Of a stretch of DNA of 64,000 bases, positions 43,450 through 54,607 are shown one piece after another. This stretch comes from Cryptomeria japonica (Eukaryota > Streptophyta > Pinopsida > Cupressales > Cupressaceae). Numbering within the stretch: the stretch's first letter is position 1; every line of letters starts with the position of its first letter. Under the pieces are notes generated by a model. That model was given only the letters and a program-made list of their open reading frames with translations, was not told the origin of the DNA and did not search any database. The DNA is taken from the NCBI RefSeq assembly GCF_030272615.1, contig NC_081412.1, positions 344,029,870 through 344,093,869 of the forward strand. The letters run 5' to 3'. Made by a program: the position numbers and the translations under genes.

Positions 43450-45646
43450 TTTTATGGATTAGTGTGACCTAAAGTTGTTTGTGATGCAGAGGTCAAGATT
43501 AATTTTAGAGCTAGTTGTTTGGTTAATGTATTGTTTGGGAGAAACAATTGAGATTCAGTCTAGTTTCAGGAATGATCTATCCTGTATAAGACATTATCTA
43601 AGTGACTAAAATTTGATAGGTAGTTGATTGAACTAGCTGAAAGATGATCGACCAAATCATGCAATGCAAATGGTAGAGGTACACTGTCTTGATTTGTTTA
43701 TGCTCAAGAAAATGATAACTAGTATTATGTTCGCTGTAAGCTATTTTTAGGCAAATTTGACTGTTCTGTTCTGACAAAACCAGAGACTCGTATGACATAA
43801 TTTTTTGAACCAGATGATAATTTAGCAGGTATAGGATGACAACAGTTATCTTTCGTACGAGTTATTGCCTCGTACCATACGATAGATGGGTATGTGCAGG
43901 ATGACAAAAGACTCGAAGCAGTTCTATTTCGTATGACACAGGATACAGAACCTGATGACAGATCAAAATAACTCATACAAAACATGATCAGGTCTAGGAC
44001 GACAAACCAGAAGACTCATACAACACAAAATCAGGTGCAACATGATAAATTATCAGACTCGTATGACTATTCACAGGACAGAGCCTAGAAATTATGAGTT
44101 TTTTCGATTGTTGAGTATGATAACTACGTATGACCAATTCTGAGATGGACTGATTTTGGACCAGGATATAGAATTTTGACTTAAGATGGACAAGTTCTGA
44201 CACGGATAGAGTTTCAACTTAGGACGAACTAGTTTCTGACATGGACAGAGTTTCGACTTAGGACGGACTAGTTTCTGACATGGATAGAGTTTCAACTTAG
44301 GATGGACTAGTTTTTGACACAGACAAAGTTTTGACTTAGGATGGACTAGCTTCTAACACGGATAGAGTTTCAACTTAGGATGGACTAGTTTCTGACACAG
44401 ACAGAGTTTCAAATCACTGAGTTGTTTCTTCTCTTCTCCAATTTTGGTATTTCAATTTTTTGTTTCAGGGATGAAAACACAGAAAAGAAGTAGTATGTAT
44501 AGTGACTCCTATCACAACATGCAAACCCTAAGGAATTTGGTGAGGAAAGAAAACCTTTTCTTGTAGACTTAGGTACACACCCAATAGCTAATTAGAATAC
44601 GGCCACTAAGTCTCACGCAATGGATTCTCAATGCCGTATTATCCAACTCCAAATGCTAATGGGGGCACGAAATGACAGGTATCTTGGGAGAGTTACTATC
44701 TCTCTTGCACAAAGATTATCACCCTTTTGGAAATGAACCGAGTAGCTTCTAGTTTTAATTGGAACTAGTTAGGGATCTATTTGGCACGTCGAGATATAAA
44801 CTCAATTAAGAGGTCTCCCAGCCTTGAAAACCAAGGTTTAATATACCCGAAGGTATGAAGGAGAACTATTCCCGAGCACTGTCGTTGACTTGATTTTCAT
44901 CAAATCACGTTTATTTTATAGTGGGTTGGAGTACTTTGCGTTTAGCTATTCCCACTTAGGTCATTCCCCTCACACCGTTCGTAACAGATTTAAGAGTTTT
45001 TCAATCCCTCAGGAGGGCAAGCCTACTAAAGATGTACAAATCTCAAACAAAGAAAAAGCCTCAAGGGTCTGGATTTCTGATTGTTTAAAAAAAGACAAGA
45101 GCATACTCTCCTACCTCTCAGAATCTTCTAAAAACACAAAAGATAGATTTGTTCTTTAACCAGATAGCAAGTTAGGTTCCTAAAAAATGAATTTAAAGAA
45201 TACACGATGTTTAGTCGATTCTCCTTAGGCAACCTGCAAAGACAATGAATCAATAGTCATATTGTCTTTGTGCGATAAGCATATTCTTTGATAAGCATTC
45301 TACAAAAAATTGATTAGGCTGTGAAAAAATTTGAGATAGATAGATAAACAGTCAAGGTCAGTCGTCAGAATAATTAAAAAAAATCATGAAAATTTGCCTC
45401 TTTTTAAATTTTTTTTTTCTTCAGAAAATAAAGTCATACGATAGTATGAAAACTCGTATGATACAGGATCCCAACTCATACGAGACAGGATTCCAATTTG
45501 TACGACACCTATAGTTTTTCGTTTCAGCCTGTGGCAATTGTCGTACGAGATGTACAGACGAAAAATAAAAAAATTTGAAATCTGGAAAGAAAACAAAAAA
45601 ATAAAAATAAAGCAGTCAGTCTTGGAGGCTGAAAAATGTAGTCTTC
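43450..45646 (-). other. 5' leader of element B
   Basis: Untranslated region between primer site and gag, matching the two leader parts of A. It contains the 39-bp tandem array and many short CGTACGA/TCGTATGA-like phrases. Small ORFs in it do not look coding. Confidence 0.6.
44195..44411. repeat. 39-bp tandem repeat, about 5.5 copies
   Basis: Unit starts TTCTGACAYGGAYAGAGTTT; copies begin at 44195, 44234, 44273, 44312, 44351 and 44390 with exact 39-base spacing. A decayed copy may precede it at about 44155. It lies in the leader of B. The matching part of A (about 12200-12500) has related phrases but no regular array. Confidence 0.9.
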
Positions 45647-45665
45647 GGCCCCACGGTGGGCACCA
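45647..45665 (-). other. Primer binding site of element B
   Basis: Minus-strand TGGTGCCCACCGTGGGGCC, four bases from the LTR start at 45670, the same spacing as in A. Confidence 0.75.
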
Positions 45666-45669
45666 GATA

Positions 45670-47441
45670 TGTGTGTGTGAAAAAGTGGTTTGTAGCTACA
45701 AGAAAAACACTTCAATTAAGTTATTATATGCATGGTTAGTAATCAATAATCAATAAGTAATAAACCATAACAAAGCGACTAATTGCCTTCTAAAAGATGC
45801 GAGTATAAGATTGCTCTCAGATTTTTTATAAGCAATACCAGTGACTAGACTACACCAAGATGAAGGATTTAATCTATATGATATTAACTATATGGATGCA
45901 AGATGGATGAATAGTTCAAGCAAATAATCAATTCAAGCAATAATGGATGTAAGCAATGATGGATGCAAATAATCTAAAAAGCACAATAATCTTCAATGAC
46001 TCCAGAGCAAAATTATTGTGCTAATAATCTCCAAGCGTGTTCTCAAAAAACTCTGGGGTAAATTGAAATGAGAGTTGAAGACTAAATTTATAGAGAATTA
46101 CCAAGAGAAGAGCTCAATTTAGGATTAATTGAAAATAATTGAGAAATCAAATTTAGCTAACCTTGAGATAGATTCCAATTATAGTTTAATTGAAATACAT
46201 TCAAATTAGAAGTCCAAGTTGCATTGAAAATAATAATACCCTAGCTCTGAAATGTAATACCCTAAAAATGGTCATCTAAACCATGGGCCCCTAATCTCGA
46301 CAAACATCACCAAGGTCCTAACCAAAGACAATTAAATCATTCTTGAGCACATTATTAATTCTTTAATCATCAAATATCACATGGCAAATCAATTACTCAA
46401 TATTAATTAAATATTCATTTAATTAATTGAATCATTTCCAAGAATATCATTTTGACCAATTATCCTATTTTAATTTATTAAATATCCTTGCATATTTATT
46501 TAATTAATAAAATTACCATTTAATCATGCAAAAGGAATTAATTTACTACAAAAGAGGAATTAATTACAAAACAAGAGTTGAATTGAAATTAAAATAAAAG
46601 AATTGAATTGAGAGAGAAATCAAACTTGAGATATTATTTCTTTTTCTAAATTTAGAACTTGAAATCAGAAAAGCAATTTAATTGAATTATTGAATTATTC
46701 TCCAAAATTGGAACTCAAAGCTTTTCAGAAAAAGAAGTTCAGTTGGATTGAAAAGACTCTTTGGCCCCATGTTGGGCGCCAGATATGTGTGTGTGAAAAA
46801 GTGGTTTGTAGCTGCAAGCACAACACTTCAATTAAGTCATAACCATGCATATAATGACTTAATTGAAGTGTTGTGCTTGCAGCTACAAACCACTTTTTCA
46901 CACACACATATCTGGTGCCCAGCGTGGGACCGAGGAGTCTTTTCAATGCAACTGAACTTCTTTTTCTGAAAAGCTTTGAGTTCCAATTTTAGAGAATAAT
47001 TCAATAATTCAATTAAATTGCTTTTCTGATTTCAAGTTCTAAATTTAGAAAAAGAAATAATATCTCAAGTTTGATTTCTCTCTCAATTCAATCCTTTTAT
47101 ATTAATTTCAATTCAACTCTTGTTTTGTAATTAATTCCTATTTTAAAATAAATTAATTCCTTTTGCATGATTAAATGGCAATTTTATTAATTAATTAAAT
47201 ATGCAAGGATATTTAATAAATTAAAATAGGATAATTGATCAAAATGATATTCTTGGAAATGATTCAATTAATTAAATGAATATTTAATTAATATTGAGTA
47301 ATTGATTTGCCATGTGATATTTGATGATTAAAGAATTAATAATGTGCTCAAGATTGATTTAATTGTCTTTGGTTAGGACCTTGGTGATGTTTGTCGAGAT
47401 TAGGGGCCCATGGTTTAGATGACCATTTTTAGGGTATTACA
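45670..47441 (-). repeat. 5' LTR of element B, containing an inverted duplication
   Basis: 45670-46230 matches the first 640 bases of the A LTR and 46935-47441 matches its last 550. The stretch between is an inverted copy of the latter plus an LTR-end/primer-site piece, forming the palindrome described separately. It ends GGGTATTACA. Minus-strand TCTATAAATTTAG (about 46084) is the TATA candidate. Confidence 0.75.
46253..47441. repeat. Near-perfect 1.19-kb palindrome
   Basis: The left arm 46253-46840 is the reverse complement of 46854-47441; the spacer is 13 bases (46841-46853). The arms keep exact register along 588 bases with only a few mismatches. Each arm contains about 490 bases of LTR start followed by a primer-site-like piece (GGCCCCATGTTGGGCGCC) and about 80 bases of LTR end. 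Confidence 0.92.
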
Positions 47442-47446
47442 ATGTT

Positions 47447-48812
47447 GACCATATAATACCCTCCACAAACCCCACTATGCATTTATGTTAGCAATTTCTG
47501 AGCTTGATCCTAGTCCACACACTTCAGCATGACACCGTCAATATTTTTCCACCAGAGCTTTCCACTCACAATGGCATACTTAATGGCATGCAACTTCATT
47601 GTCCTCCTTTTATTATCACTCATTCCTTCAAGACACTTCATCTTTTGTAAATAGATTATTACATCTGCATACCATTCATAATTATCCATGTCACAAAGAT
47701 AAGCCCTTTGCTTCTCCTCTATAACATTTATTTGATTGGCATCCAAGTTACTTTGAGCCATTAGTTTGGCTAATCCTTGTCCTCTCACCAACTTAGTGAT
47801 TTGGATGTCAATTTTGACTTCTTGGATCTTGTTGATCCATCTACATCTTCTTCCAGACACTTTTTGTTGTGTGAAGATGTCTTTAACTGGAGCACTAGGG
47901 ACATATGCAACTACCATTGCTCCCATCAGGTAACTCCTAAAATATTTTATTGCCTTCACTAGTGCAAAGCCTCTTTTTTAGTTATATCATACTTTATCTC
48001 TAGAGCTTGCAAAGATTTGCTGAAAAATGCTATGGGTTGTTCAAAACCTTTTGAGATCTTTTGTAATAGTACTGCAGCAAAAGTATGAAATGGTGCAAAT
48101 GAAAATATTTGCATAGGTTTGTTGTAATCAGGTATTTTCAAAATAGGTTTATTCTTAATAGTCGATTGATCTCTTGGAATGCCTTGGTTGGCTCCACTTC
48201 CCATTATAACTTTGCACCCTTTTTGAACAATTTAGAGATGGGTCTACTAATCTTTGTAAAGTTAGTAACAAATATTCTGAGGAAATTAATCTGCCCAAAG
48301 AATGACTGGATACCTTCTATATTCTTGGGCTGAGGGACCTTATCAATTGTTGTTACCCTTTCTGGGTCAATTCTCACACCACCTTTTGAAATGATATGGC
48401 CCAACACTCTACTCTCAGTCAACCCAAAAACACATTTCTTTGGGTTTAAAAATATTCCATATTCAACAACCATGTTAAATATTTTCTCCAGATGATTGTA
48501 GTGATCACCTTCCTTCATAGAATATGTTGTTAAATCATCTTGGTGCACAACCAAGAACACATTTATAATATCAGAACATGCAACATCCATAGCTCTTTGG
48601 AATGTTGCTCCTACGTTTGTCAACCCAAACATAGCTCTTATATAAACATAGGTTCCCCAAGGTGTGTTAAATATTGTTTTGAGCTGCTCTGACTCTTTAA
48701 CTATTACCTAGTTATATCCTGAAAATCCATCCATCATAGACAAAATTTCACAACATGTGACCCTTTGCAACATTTCTTACCTGGTAATGGATAGCATGTT
48801 AAGATTATTGTT
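47447..48812 (-). pseudogene. pol: Gypsy RT and RNase H, 5' part of element E/F
   Basis: Minus strand from 48812: CEILSMMDGFSGYN, MFGLTNVGATFQRAMDVACS, VVHQDDLTTYS at the catalytic box (usually Y-DD; here HQDD), NPKKCVFGLTESRVLGHIIS, DPERVTTIDKVPQPKNIEGI. Then RNase H: FAPFHTFAAVLLQKISKGFE, EIKYDITKKEALH, and the segment YVPSAPVKDIFTQQ ... TKLVRGQGLAKLMAQSNLD common in gymnosperm gypsy elements. It ends with the first half of the integrase zinc finger (MHSGVCGGYY). Three frames are used, so at least two shifts. The integrase continues at 32577, beyond element B. The N-terminal RT part is missing at the junction with G near 48830. Confidence 0.8.
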
Positions 48813-48889
48813 AGGCCTATTGTACCCAATAATAACATACATTGGCAAGTGTTTGAAAGTGACTAGTAGATAGTGAACTTATTAAGGGA

Positions 48890-51800
48890 AGAAGCTGAGT
48901 TATCACATACTAATTAAGAGAAGCTTCATCATCACTATGGTTCCCAAATCATTCAATTGAAAATTAATAAGATGCCAAAGGGTTTGGTCACCCTAGAATT
49001 AGTTTTTAATACTGATGATGAAGCTATAAAGCCCAAGACTAGCATATAAGTTCAGAAAGATCACTATGAAGAAGTTGAGGTCTTCAAATAGAAACTTGTT
49101 AAATTGGGAAAGGTATGTACAACAGAACAAAAACATGCTTTAATTCAATTTTTTCAAGAGTTCGGTGATATTTTTGCATGGGAATATAGTGACTTAAAGG
49201 GGCTTGACCCTTTGCTTGCCTAACATACCATTGAACTTCAACCTAATGCCAAAGTTATAAGACAAAAATAGAGGCCTTTGAATCCTAAGCTAGAGCCCCT
49301 AATGAGGAAATAATTGAATAAGTTGATTGAAGGTAACATTATCTTTCCTATTAAGCATACCTCACGGGTTTCAAACATTGTACCAGTTAGGAAAAAGAAT
49401 GGAGAGATAAAGTTGTGCATAGATTTTTGTGACTTGAATAGAGCCTCATTAAAAGACTACCATCCTTTGTCTTCTATGGAGCAGATCCTTCAAGTAGTCT
49501 CAAGATCAGAGAGGTTTTTCTTACTAGATGGTTATTCTGGTTACACTCATATATTAGTGAAAGAGGAAGACAAATATAAAATAACCTTCACCACAAAATG
49601 GGGGACTATGGCCTACAAGAAGATACCCTTCGGTTTGTCTAATGTTGGGGCAACCTTTCAGAAAGCCATGGATATGGCCTTTCAGAGCTTGATGTACAAT
49701 ATTGTCTTAGTCTACCTTAATGACATTACTATTTTTTTCAAAGAGGACAAGGATCATCTAAATCACTTGAGCCAAATTTTTGAAAGATGTAGGGAGTTTG
49801 GGATATCACTTAATCCTGAAAAGTATGTATTTGTTGTTCATGAGGGCAGATTGCTTGGTTATGTGGTGTCAAAATAGGATATTATCATTGACCTTGAAAG
49901 AGTCAGTGCAATTTTAGCTCTCCCCTTACCAACACACAAGAAAGGTTTGCAGAGCTTCACTGGTAGAACCAACTTTGTTAGGAGATTTATTCTTAATATT
50001 TCTGATTTGTTAAGTCCACTAATTGTTATGTTGAGAAATAATGTGTCTTTTTGCTGGACTAGAGAAGGAAAACTAAGCTTTGAGCTTATTAAAGAGGCAT
50101 TGGCAGCTACACCTACACTTCTAAATCTTGATTTTTCTAAGGATTTTGCTTTGTATGCTTATGGTAATATTAACTCTATTTCTGCTATGTTGTTATAACA
50201 AAATGATGAAGGTTCAGAGAAACCTTTAGCTTTTTTCAATCAAGCATTGAAGGATTATGAGATAAGGTATACCTTTGTAGAGAAACATGTGCTTGTTGTT
50301 ATAAGGAGTTTACAACAATTTAAACACATTTTGTCTAATAATAAGATTAATCTAATGGTTTCTCATCTGAGTGTGAAGGAATTTCTGTTGAGTAGGGATC
50401 TCAGTGATAAGAGAGCTAGCTGGGTAACTAAGGTAATGGTGTATGATGTAGATATTAAAGTTACCAAGTTGGTTAGGGGCAAAGGGTTGTGTGAACAACT
50501 TGTTGATAGTGTTATTAGCAAAGAAGGACAAGTACAAGAAGTTGTTTTGTCTTTGCATGACCAAGAAAAAGAAATTATTTCAACTCTTACTAATGATTGG
50601 GTGTAGGAAATGGTTCATTTTCTACAAACTAGTGAATTTCCTCAAGGTTTGGATAGGGTTAAAAGAAGGTATTTTCAATTGCAGTCCATTCCTTATGTGA
50701 TTCTAAATGGTTTGCTTTTTAGGAGAGATTTTAATGGAGTATTGTTAAGGTGTATTGAGCCTAACTAAGTTGAAAGAGTGCTACATTAATTCCATGAGAG
50801 GTTAGTTGGAGGCTATTTTTCACCTAGAGAAATAGCTCTTAGGGTGATGAAGGGTGGCTATTATTGGCCCAGTTTATTTAAGGATGCACATTGGTGGGTC
50901 AGAAAATGCAAGGAATGTGCTTTGTTGCTGGAAAGCAAAAGTTGGGAACCTTACCTTTGCAGTCAGTTCAGGTTGAATATCCATTTATGAGGTGGGGGTT
51001 AGATTTTATTGGAGTTATTAATCCTACATCCAATGCTGGCCATAAATGGATTCTTACAGCCATAGATTATTTTACTAAGTGGATTGAAGCAGTCGCACTT
51101 AAAGAGACCAATGAGCCTTCTATTCTAATTTTTTATGGAGGTCTGGTTACCAAATTTGGAGTCCCTGAGTCTATTATTTCAGACAATGTCCTTGCCTTTG
51201 TTGGCCACAGTCAGCACCTCCTATGGATTCGCGACAAGGCTTTCTCCCGCCTCCCATTGATCCTTAACTCTGGCTGCTCTCCCATTTACTGACAACTCAA
51301 GATTTTGGTATAATGATAGCGGTGATTCCAATAATTGGTATCAGAGTGCCAGGTCACGGGTTTGAATCCCAGAGTTGTCCCTCAAATCCTCCATTGGTGT
51401 GGAGGGGGGTATCCCTGTAATCCTCAGTAGGTGTTGAGGGGGGCATTATTGGCCATGATTAGCACTTCCTATGGATTTGTGACAAGGTTTTCTCCCTCTT
51501 TTTGTGGATCCTTAACTCTAGCCACTCTCTCGTTCACTGACAGCTTGAGCTTTTGGTGTAACGACAACACTGATTCCAACATCCTTTGTTGGTTCCAATT
51601 TTTTTGATTGGGCTATAAGAAATGGAATTTATCTAGATACATCCACCAATTACTATCTTGAAGGCAAAGGCCAAGAAGAATCCACCAATAAAAAATTAAT
51701 CAAATTTATTAAGAAGACCATGGAGGGTTTGGAATATACAGTTAAAATCAACATTGTGGGCTGATAAAATTACTCCAAAATGGTCAATAGGGTATTCACC

Positions 51801-52121
51801 TTTCATGTTGGTATATGGCAAGGAAGAAAGGCTTCGTATCACACTTGAGTTACTAGCACTTGATTTGACTAATCAACTGGACATGTTAGAAGAAGGCCCT
51901 ATGATAGTAAGGCTCCAAGAATATTCCAGGAGGGTGACATAGTGCTAAAATGGGATGAGTTAAAGAGAAAACTTGGAAAGAACTCCAAGTTTGATGCTTT
52001 TTGGAGTGGGCCCTATATTATTTTAGAATGTAAGCAGCATAATGATTTTCATCTGTCAAGGTTGGATGGTGAAATAAAGCCAATCCCAGTCAACAAGATT
52101 CACCTCAAGCATTACTTTTGA
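48890..52121 (+). pseudogene. pol: Gypsy pol (RT, RNase H, integrase), element G
   Basis: Plus strand. A protease-RT linker with QFFQEFGDIFAWEYSDLKGL (about 49140-49205) leads to RT at 49314-49877: KLCIDFCDLNRASLKDYHPL, FFLLDGYSGYTHI, IPFGLSNVGATFQKAMDMAF, and YLNDITIFF where the second motif Asp is changed (usual Y-DD is LND). RNase H spans 49947-50606 (NFSKDFALYAY-like, EIRYTFVEKHVLVVIRSL, TKLVRGKGLCEQL). Integrase covers about 50770-52121: GGYFSPREIALRVMKGGYYW, KCKECALL-like, GLDFIGVINPTSNAGHKWIL, FGVPESIISDN, then the TRIM at 51199-51581, then FFDWAIRNGIYLDTSTNYYL and a C-terminal domain ending at 52121. No gag or 5' LTR is left. Confidence 0.85.
51194..51586 (+). mobile_element. TRIM (terminal-repeat retrotransposon in miniature) in integrase of G, with TSDs
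   Basis: The element itself is 51199-51581, 383 bases. Two 135-base terminal direct repeats (51199-51333, 51447-51581) begin T(G/A)TTGGCCA and end CCAA(C/T)A. Two bases after the first repeat lies TGGTATCAGAGTGCCAGG (51336-51353), a tRNA-iMet primer site; before the second repeat is GTTGAGGGGGGCAT, a purine tract. The interior of 113 bases has no ORF. Flanks GCCTT (51194-51198) and TCCTT (51582-51586) are the target duplication with one change. Removing the element joins the integrase reading frame of G (NVLAFVG then SNFFDWAI). Confidence 0.92.
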
Positions 52122-52598
52122 GGTATATCATGAATTTTTTATGTTAATAAGTATTGTTGCATAGTAGATTAGCTGTAGTTTTCATTTCCCTAAGTGCTCT
52201 GTGCATAATTCTATAAGAGTAATAAGGATGATATAATGCATCATAGTTGTAGAAGGAAGATATTCATTATATAAAGTAGGGAATTTGTGTATTCACTGTC
52301 ACACACAATAAATATCTCCTTCATATAACTATAATAAAACATAGCAGTATGTAGTGAATAAGAAGGTGTTTTATTGTTATCATCTCCTAATTCATAAAGT
52401 ACACATATATAATTCATAAAAGTGAGGTTTTTAGTTCACTTTAACAAACCATACACCCATTCTCAATGGATTAGGAGACATTGTAGCAGTCAAAAGTGAG
52501 TTAGAGCAATACTAGGAATTTTTTTTGAAGGTTTTAACAATAAAGAATGACTCTATACCCAAATGGATAAGCCCAGGCTACTAGCCTATGTGCTATGT
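52122..52598 (+). other. 3' untranslated region of element G
   Basis: Nothing coding. AT-rich, with repeated TTATTGTTATC/ATAACTATAATAA-like phrases. It ends at the purine tract. Confidence 0.4.
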
Positions 52599-53655
52599 AA
52601 AGGGGAGGAGTTGCGAGAAGTTGGGAACATTGGGAAAGAATCTAGGAGAGTTTATTTATCATTTTAGGACTCTTAGAGTATATCTAGGCATGCTTTGAAG
52701 TATTATTATGGCATCTATAGTCATGGTTTGACCATTTCTCCATTTTTGAGCCTTTTGAGTGTCTTTTAGGGACCTACAAAGTAGAGTTTTTAGGTGCATT
52801 CAACCAAGCAGGTTGGGATTCTTATTATCTTTTAATTTTTTGATAAAAGCATAAGTATGGTCTTAAATTCATTTTTGAAGTTAGTTCTTGCTAATTCATC
52901 ATTTGCTACTTGTAATTTTCAGAGTTCTTGAGCAGAGGTGAAGAGTTTGTAACTCATTTAGTAATCAATACAACATTGTAACACCTTTTGAGAGTAATAA
53001 AAAGTATTTTTGCCTTCTCATTTTTTTAAAAATTGTGTACTTGGTGCTTGATACACTTTTACGTGATGTCTTTATCCTTATAAGTATATCTCATAGTGGT
53101 ACCTTTATGTAGAATTACATATACATTTGGAGGTTATAAGTTGTGTAAAAAATATAATCCATCTCAAGTTGTGAGAAAATTGTCCTTTCTCCTACTAGGA
53201 TAGTGAGCATTTAGCCTTCTTATAAATTGTTGATGCAAGGTATGAGTTTTTGAGTTGTTTAGGAATAAAATTTTGCTACTGGTTTTCTGTGTGTTGCTAT
53301 CTGTGTAAAGTTCATAAAATCTTTTCATGCATCACCTTTAGGGTTAGGTTTCATTTTACATGTTTTTCCCTCCTTACTCTTTTCTTTGCAAATTCATTAT
53401 TAAGATAGAGTTAGGTGAAGTATCGAGGGAGCCAACCCTTTCTCTAGAGGTCCATTCTCACTACAAGTTACCCACAGCCTAAGAATGTTCCCATGTGTCA
53501 CAAGCTTGCTGAGTTGATAGCTTAGAAAAGGGTACAAGTTTTAGTGATAAAAATAACTTCCCTTACACCCTAAGTTCCTTTTCTTTTCATATTCTTGAGA
53601 ATACATTGGAGAGATGATGCTTAATAAACACATGTTATACAAATTATTATATATA
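52599..53655 (+). mobile_element. PPT and 3' LTR of element G (end not determined)
   Basis: AAAGGGGAGGAGT at 52599-52611 is a good polypurine tract, placed 477 bases after the pol stop. The LTR would start TGCGAGAAGTTGGG at 52612. AGAGTAATAAAAAGTATTTTTGCC (about 52991) looks like an R-region polyadenylation stretch. I could not find the LTR end; 53655 is a guess. Confidence 0.4.
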
Positions 53656-54533
53656 CTAGGCATAGTGGTACATACAAACATGGAAGCAATGTTGCCTAGA
53701 GATGAAAAGGTGGATACCTTTACCTCTAGATATTTTTGATTGCAGGTGAAAGGTAATAAATGAGATCACCTTCTCTATTTTTTTGCACAAATTATCTAAC
53801 TGGGAACCCACATGAGGGTTGGATATAATACACACTGGGTTTTTCATAAGAGGCATGGATTTTTTAAGTCTGCACTTCTTCGCATGTAGGGCCTAGGAAC
53901 TCTTCAGATATTTTTTCCTTGATATTACTCTTGAGGGTTGGGAAGTCTTTATTCTGCCCTAGCTAGCACTCATTCTTAGTGATGAGAAAAAATTTCCAAC
54001 TCATCCCAAAAACAAGCATCATTTGCTACATTGATTTGAAATTCCTATGGCTTTGCTTTTGCCTCGTTGTGGTTTTTGGTCAAAACTGACATAATTTTTA
54101 GGGGGATAAATTCACGTGGGCCTAGGGAGGTAACATTTTTAGGTGGCTCATCTTGTGTTGTATTTTCAATAGGGGCTTCTGATATAGTATCATGTTGTAG
54201 GATCTTCCCTTATCATGTGTAAAAATAGTTTGAGCTCCAAACAAACATAAGTCTACCTAGGAAAGGAAGAGGGAAACACCAATCTTTGATGAGGCTCATT
54301 AATTTAGGGGAACAATTATTCTCATCAAATTCCTTTGTGCTTATGAACCAAGAACCCAAGATTAGTGATTCTCCCTTCTTTTCTTCTCTATGACATTAGA
54401 GTTGTGCCTAGTCATGATACGTATGCAATTTTCGGTGTTGTTCTTTTTCTATCTCGGTGTCTTCCAATTGTCCTTCAAAATTACTTAATATCTCCCCCAT
54501 TGTATGCCATTTGTGGGTTCTTTGAATAGCCAT
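53656..54533 (-). pseudogene. Degraded Gag-like ORF next to a primer site
   Basis: On the minus strand ATG 54533 opens MAIQRTHKWHTMGEILSNFE and GQLEDTEIEKEQHRKLHTYH before the first stop; beyond it codon-like sequence with many stops continues (KGRITNLGFLVHKHKGI, INEPHQRLVFPSSFPR, LELKLFLHMIREDP) down to the open block at 53656-53856. The start lies 48 bases from a primer-site-like sequence at 54581-54599, the usual place for gag. No capsid or zinc-finger motif is recognisable, so the Gag label rests on position. It could be the 5' part of element E/F, separated from its RT by element G. Confidence 0.35.
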
Positions 54534-54580
54534 TTATTGTGTAGTCTGGTGAATAAAACTTGTGGCAAAAGAAAGTTTTA

Positions 54581-54599
54581 GGTCCCACCAGGCGTGCTA
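54581..54599 (-). other. Possible primer binding site
   Basis: Minus-strand TAGCACGCCTGGTGGGACC, nine bases from TGTTTATCC at 54608, which would be the LTR boundary. The form (TGGCACGCC... with one change) resembles gypsy primer sites. Confidence 0.35.
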
Positions 54600-54607
54600 G
54601 AAAAAAT

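Larger units (their letters stand above)
32578..47441 (-). mobile_element. Element B: Tat-like Ty3/gypsy retrotransposon, 3' end deleted
   Basis: On the minus strand this has a 5' LTR (45670-47441, containing a palindrome), primer site, leader with a 39-bp repeat, gag, protease, RT, two RNase H domains and integrase ending at 35652, then a conserved non-coding stretch and an antisense PMD ORF. The dual RNase H marks the Tat lineage. No 3' LTR exists: the PMD ORF is cut mid-domain at about 32577 and host-element integrase begins at once. The other edge is an intact LTR end next to E/F. B and A share LTR, leader and 3' region, so they are one family. Confidence 0.8.

Noticed and set aside
44092-44295. 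Small ORF with repeated PCQKLVRPK peptide
   Set aside because: It is only a translation of the 39-bp tandem repeat in a leader.
46725-46969. Two mirrored 73-codon ORFs
   Set aside because: They arise because the palindrome presents the same sequence on both strands.
51348-51375. tRNA B-box-like GGGTTTGAATCCC, possible SINE or tRNA
   Set aside because: No A box or cloverleaf; it lies inside the TRIM after its primer site and is explained better there.
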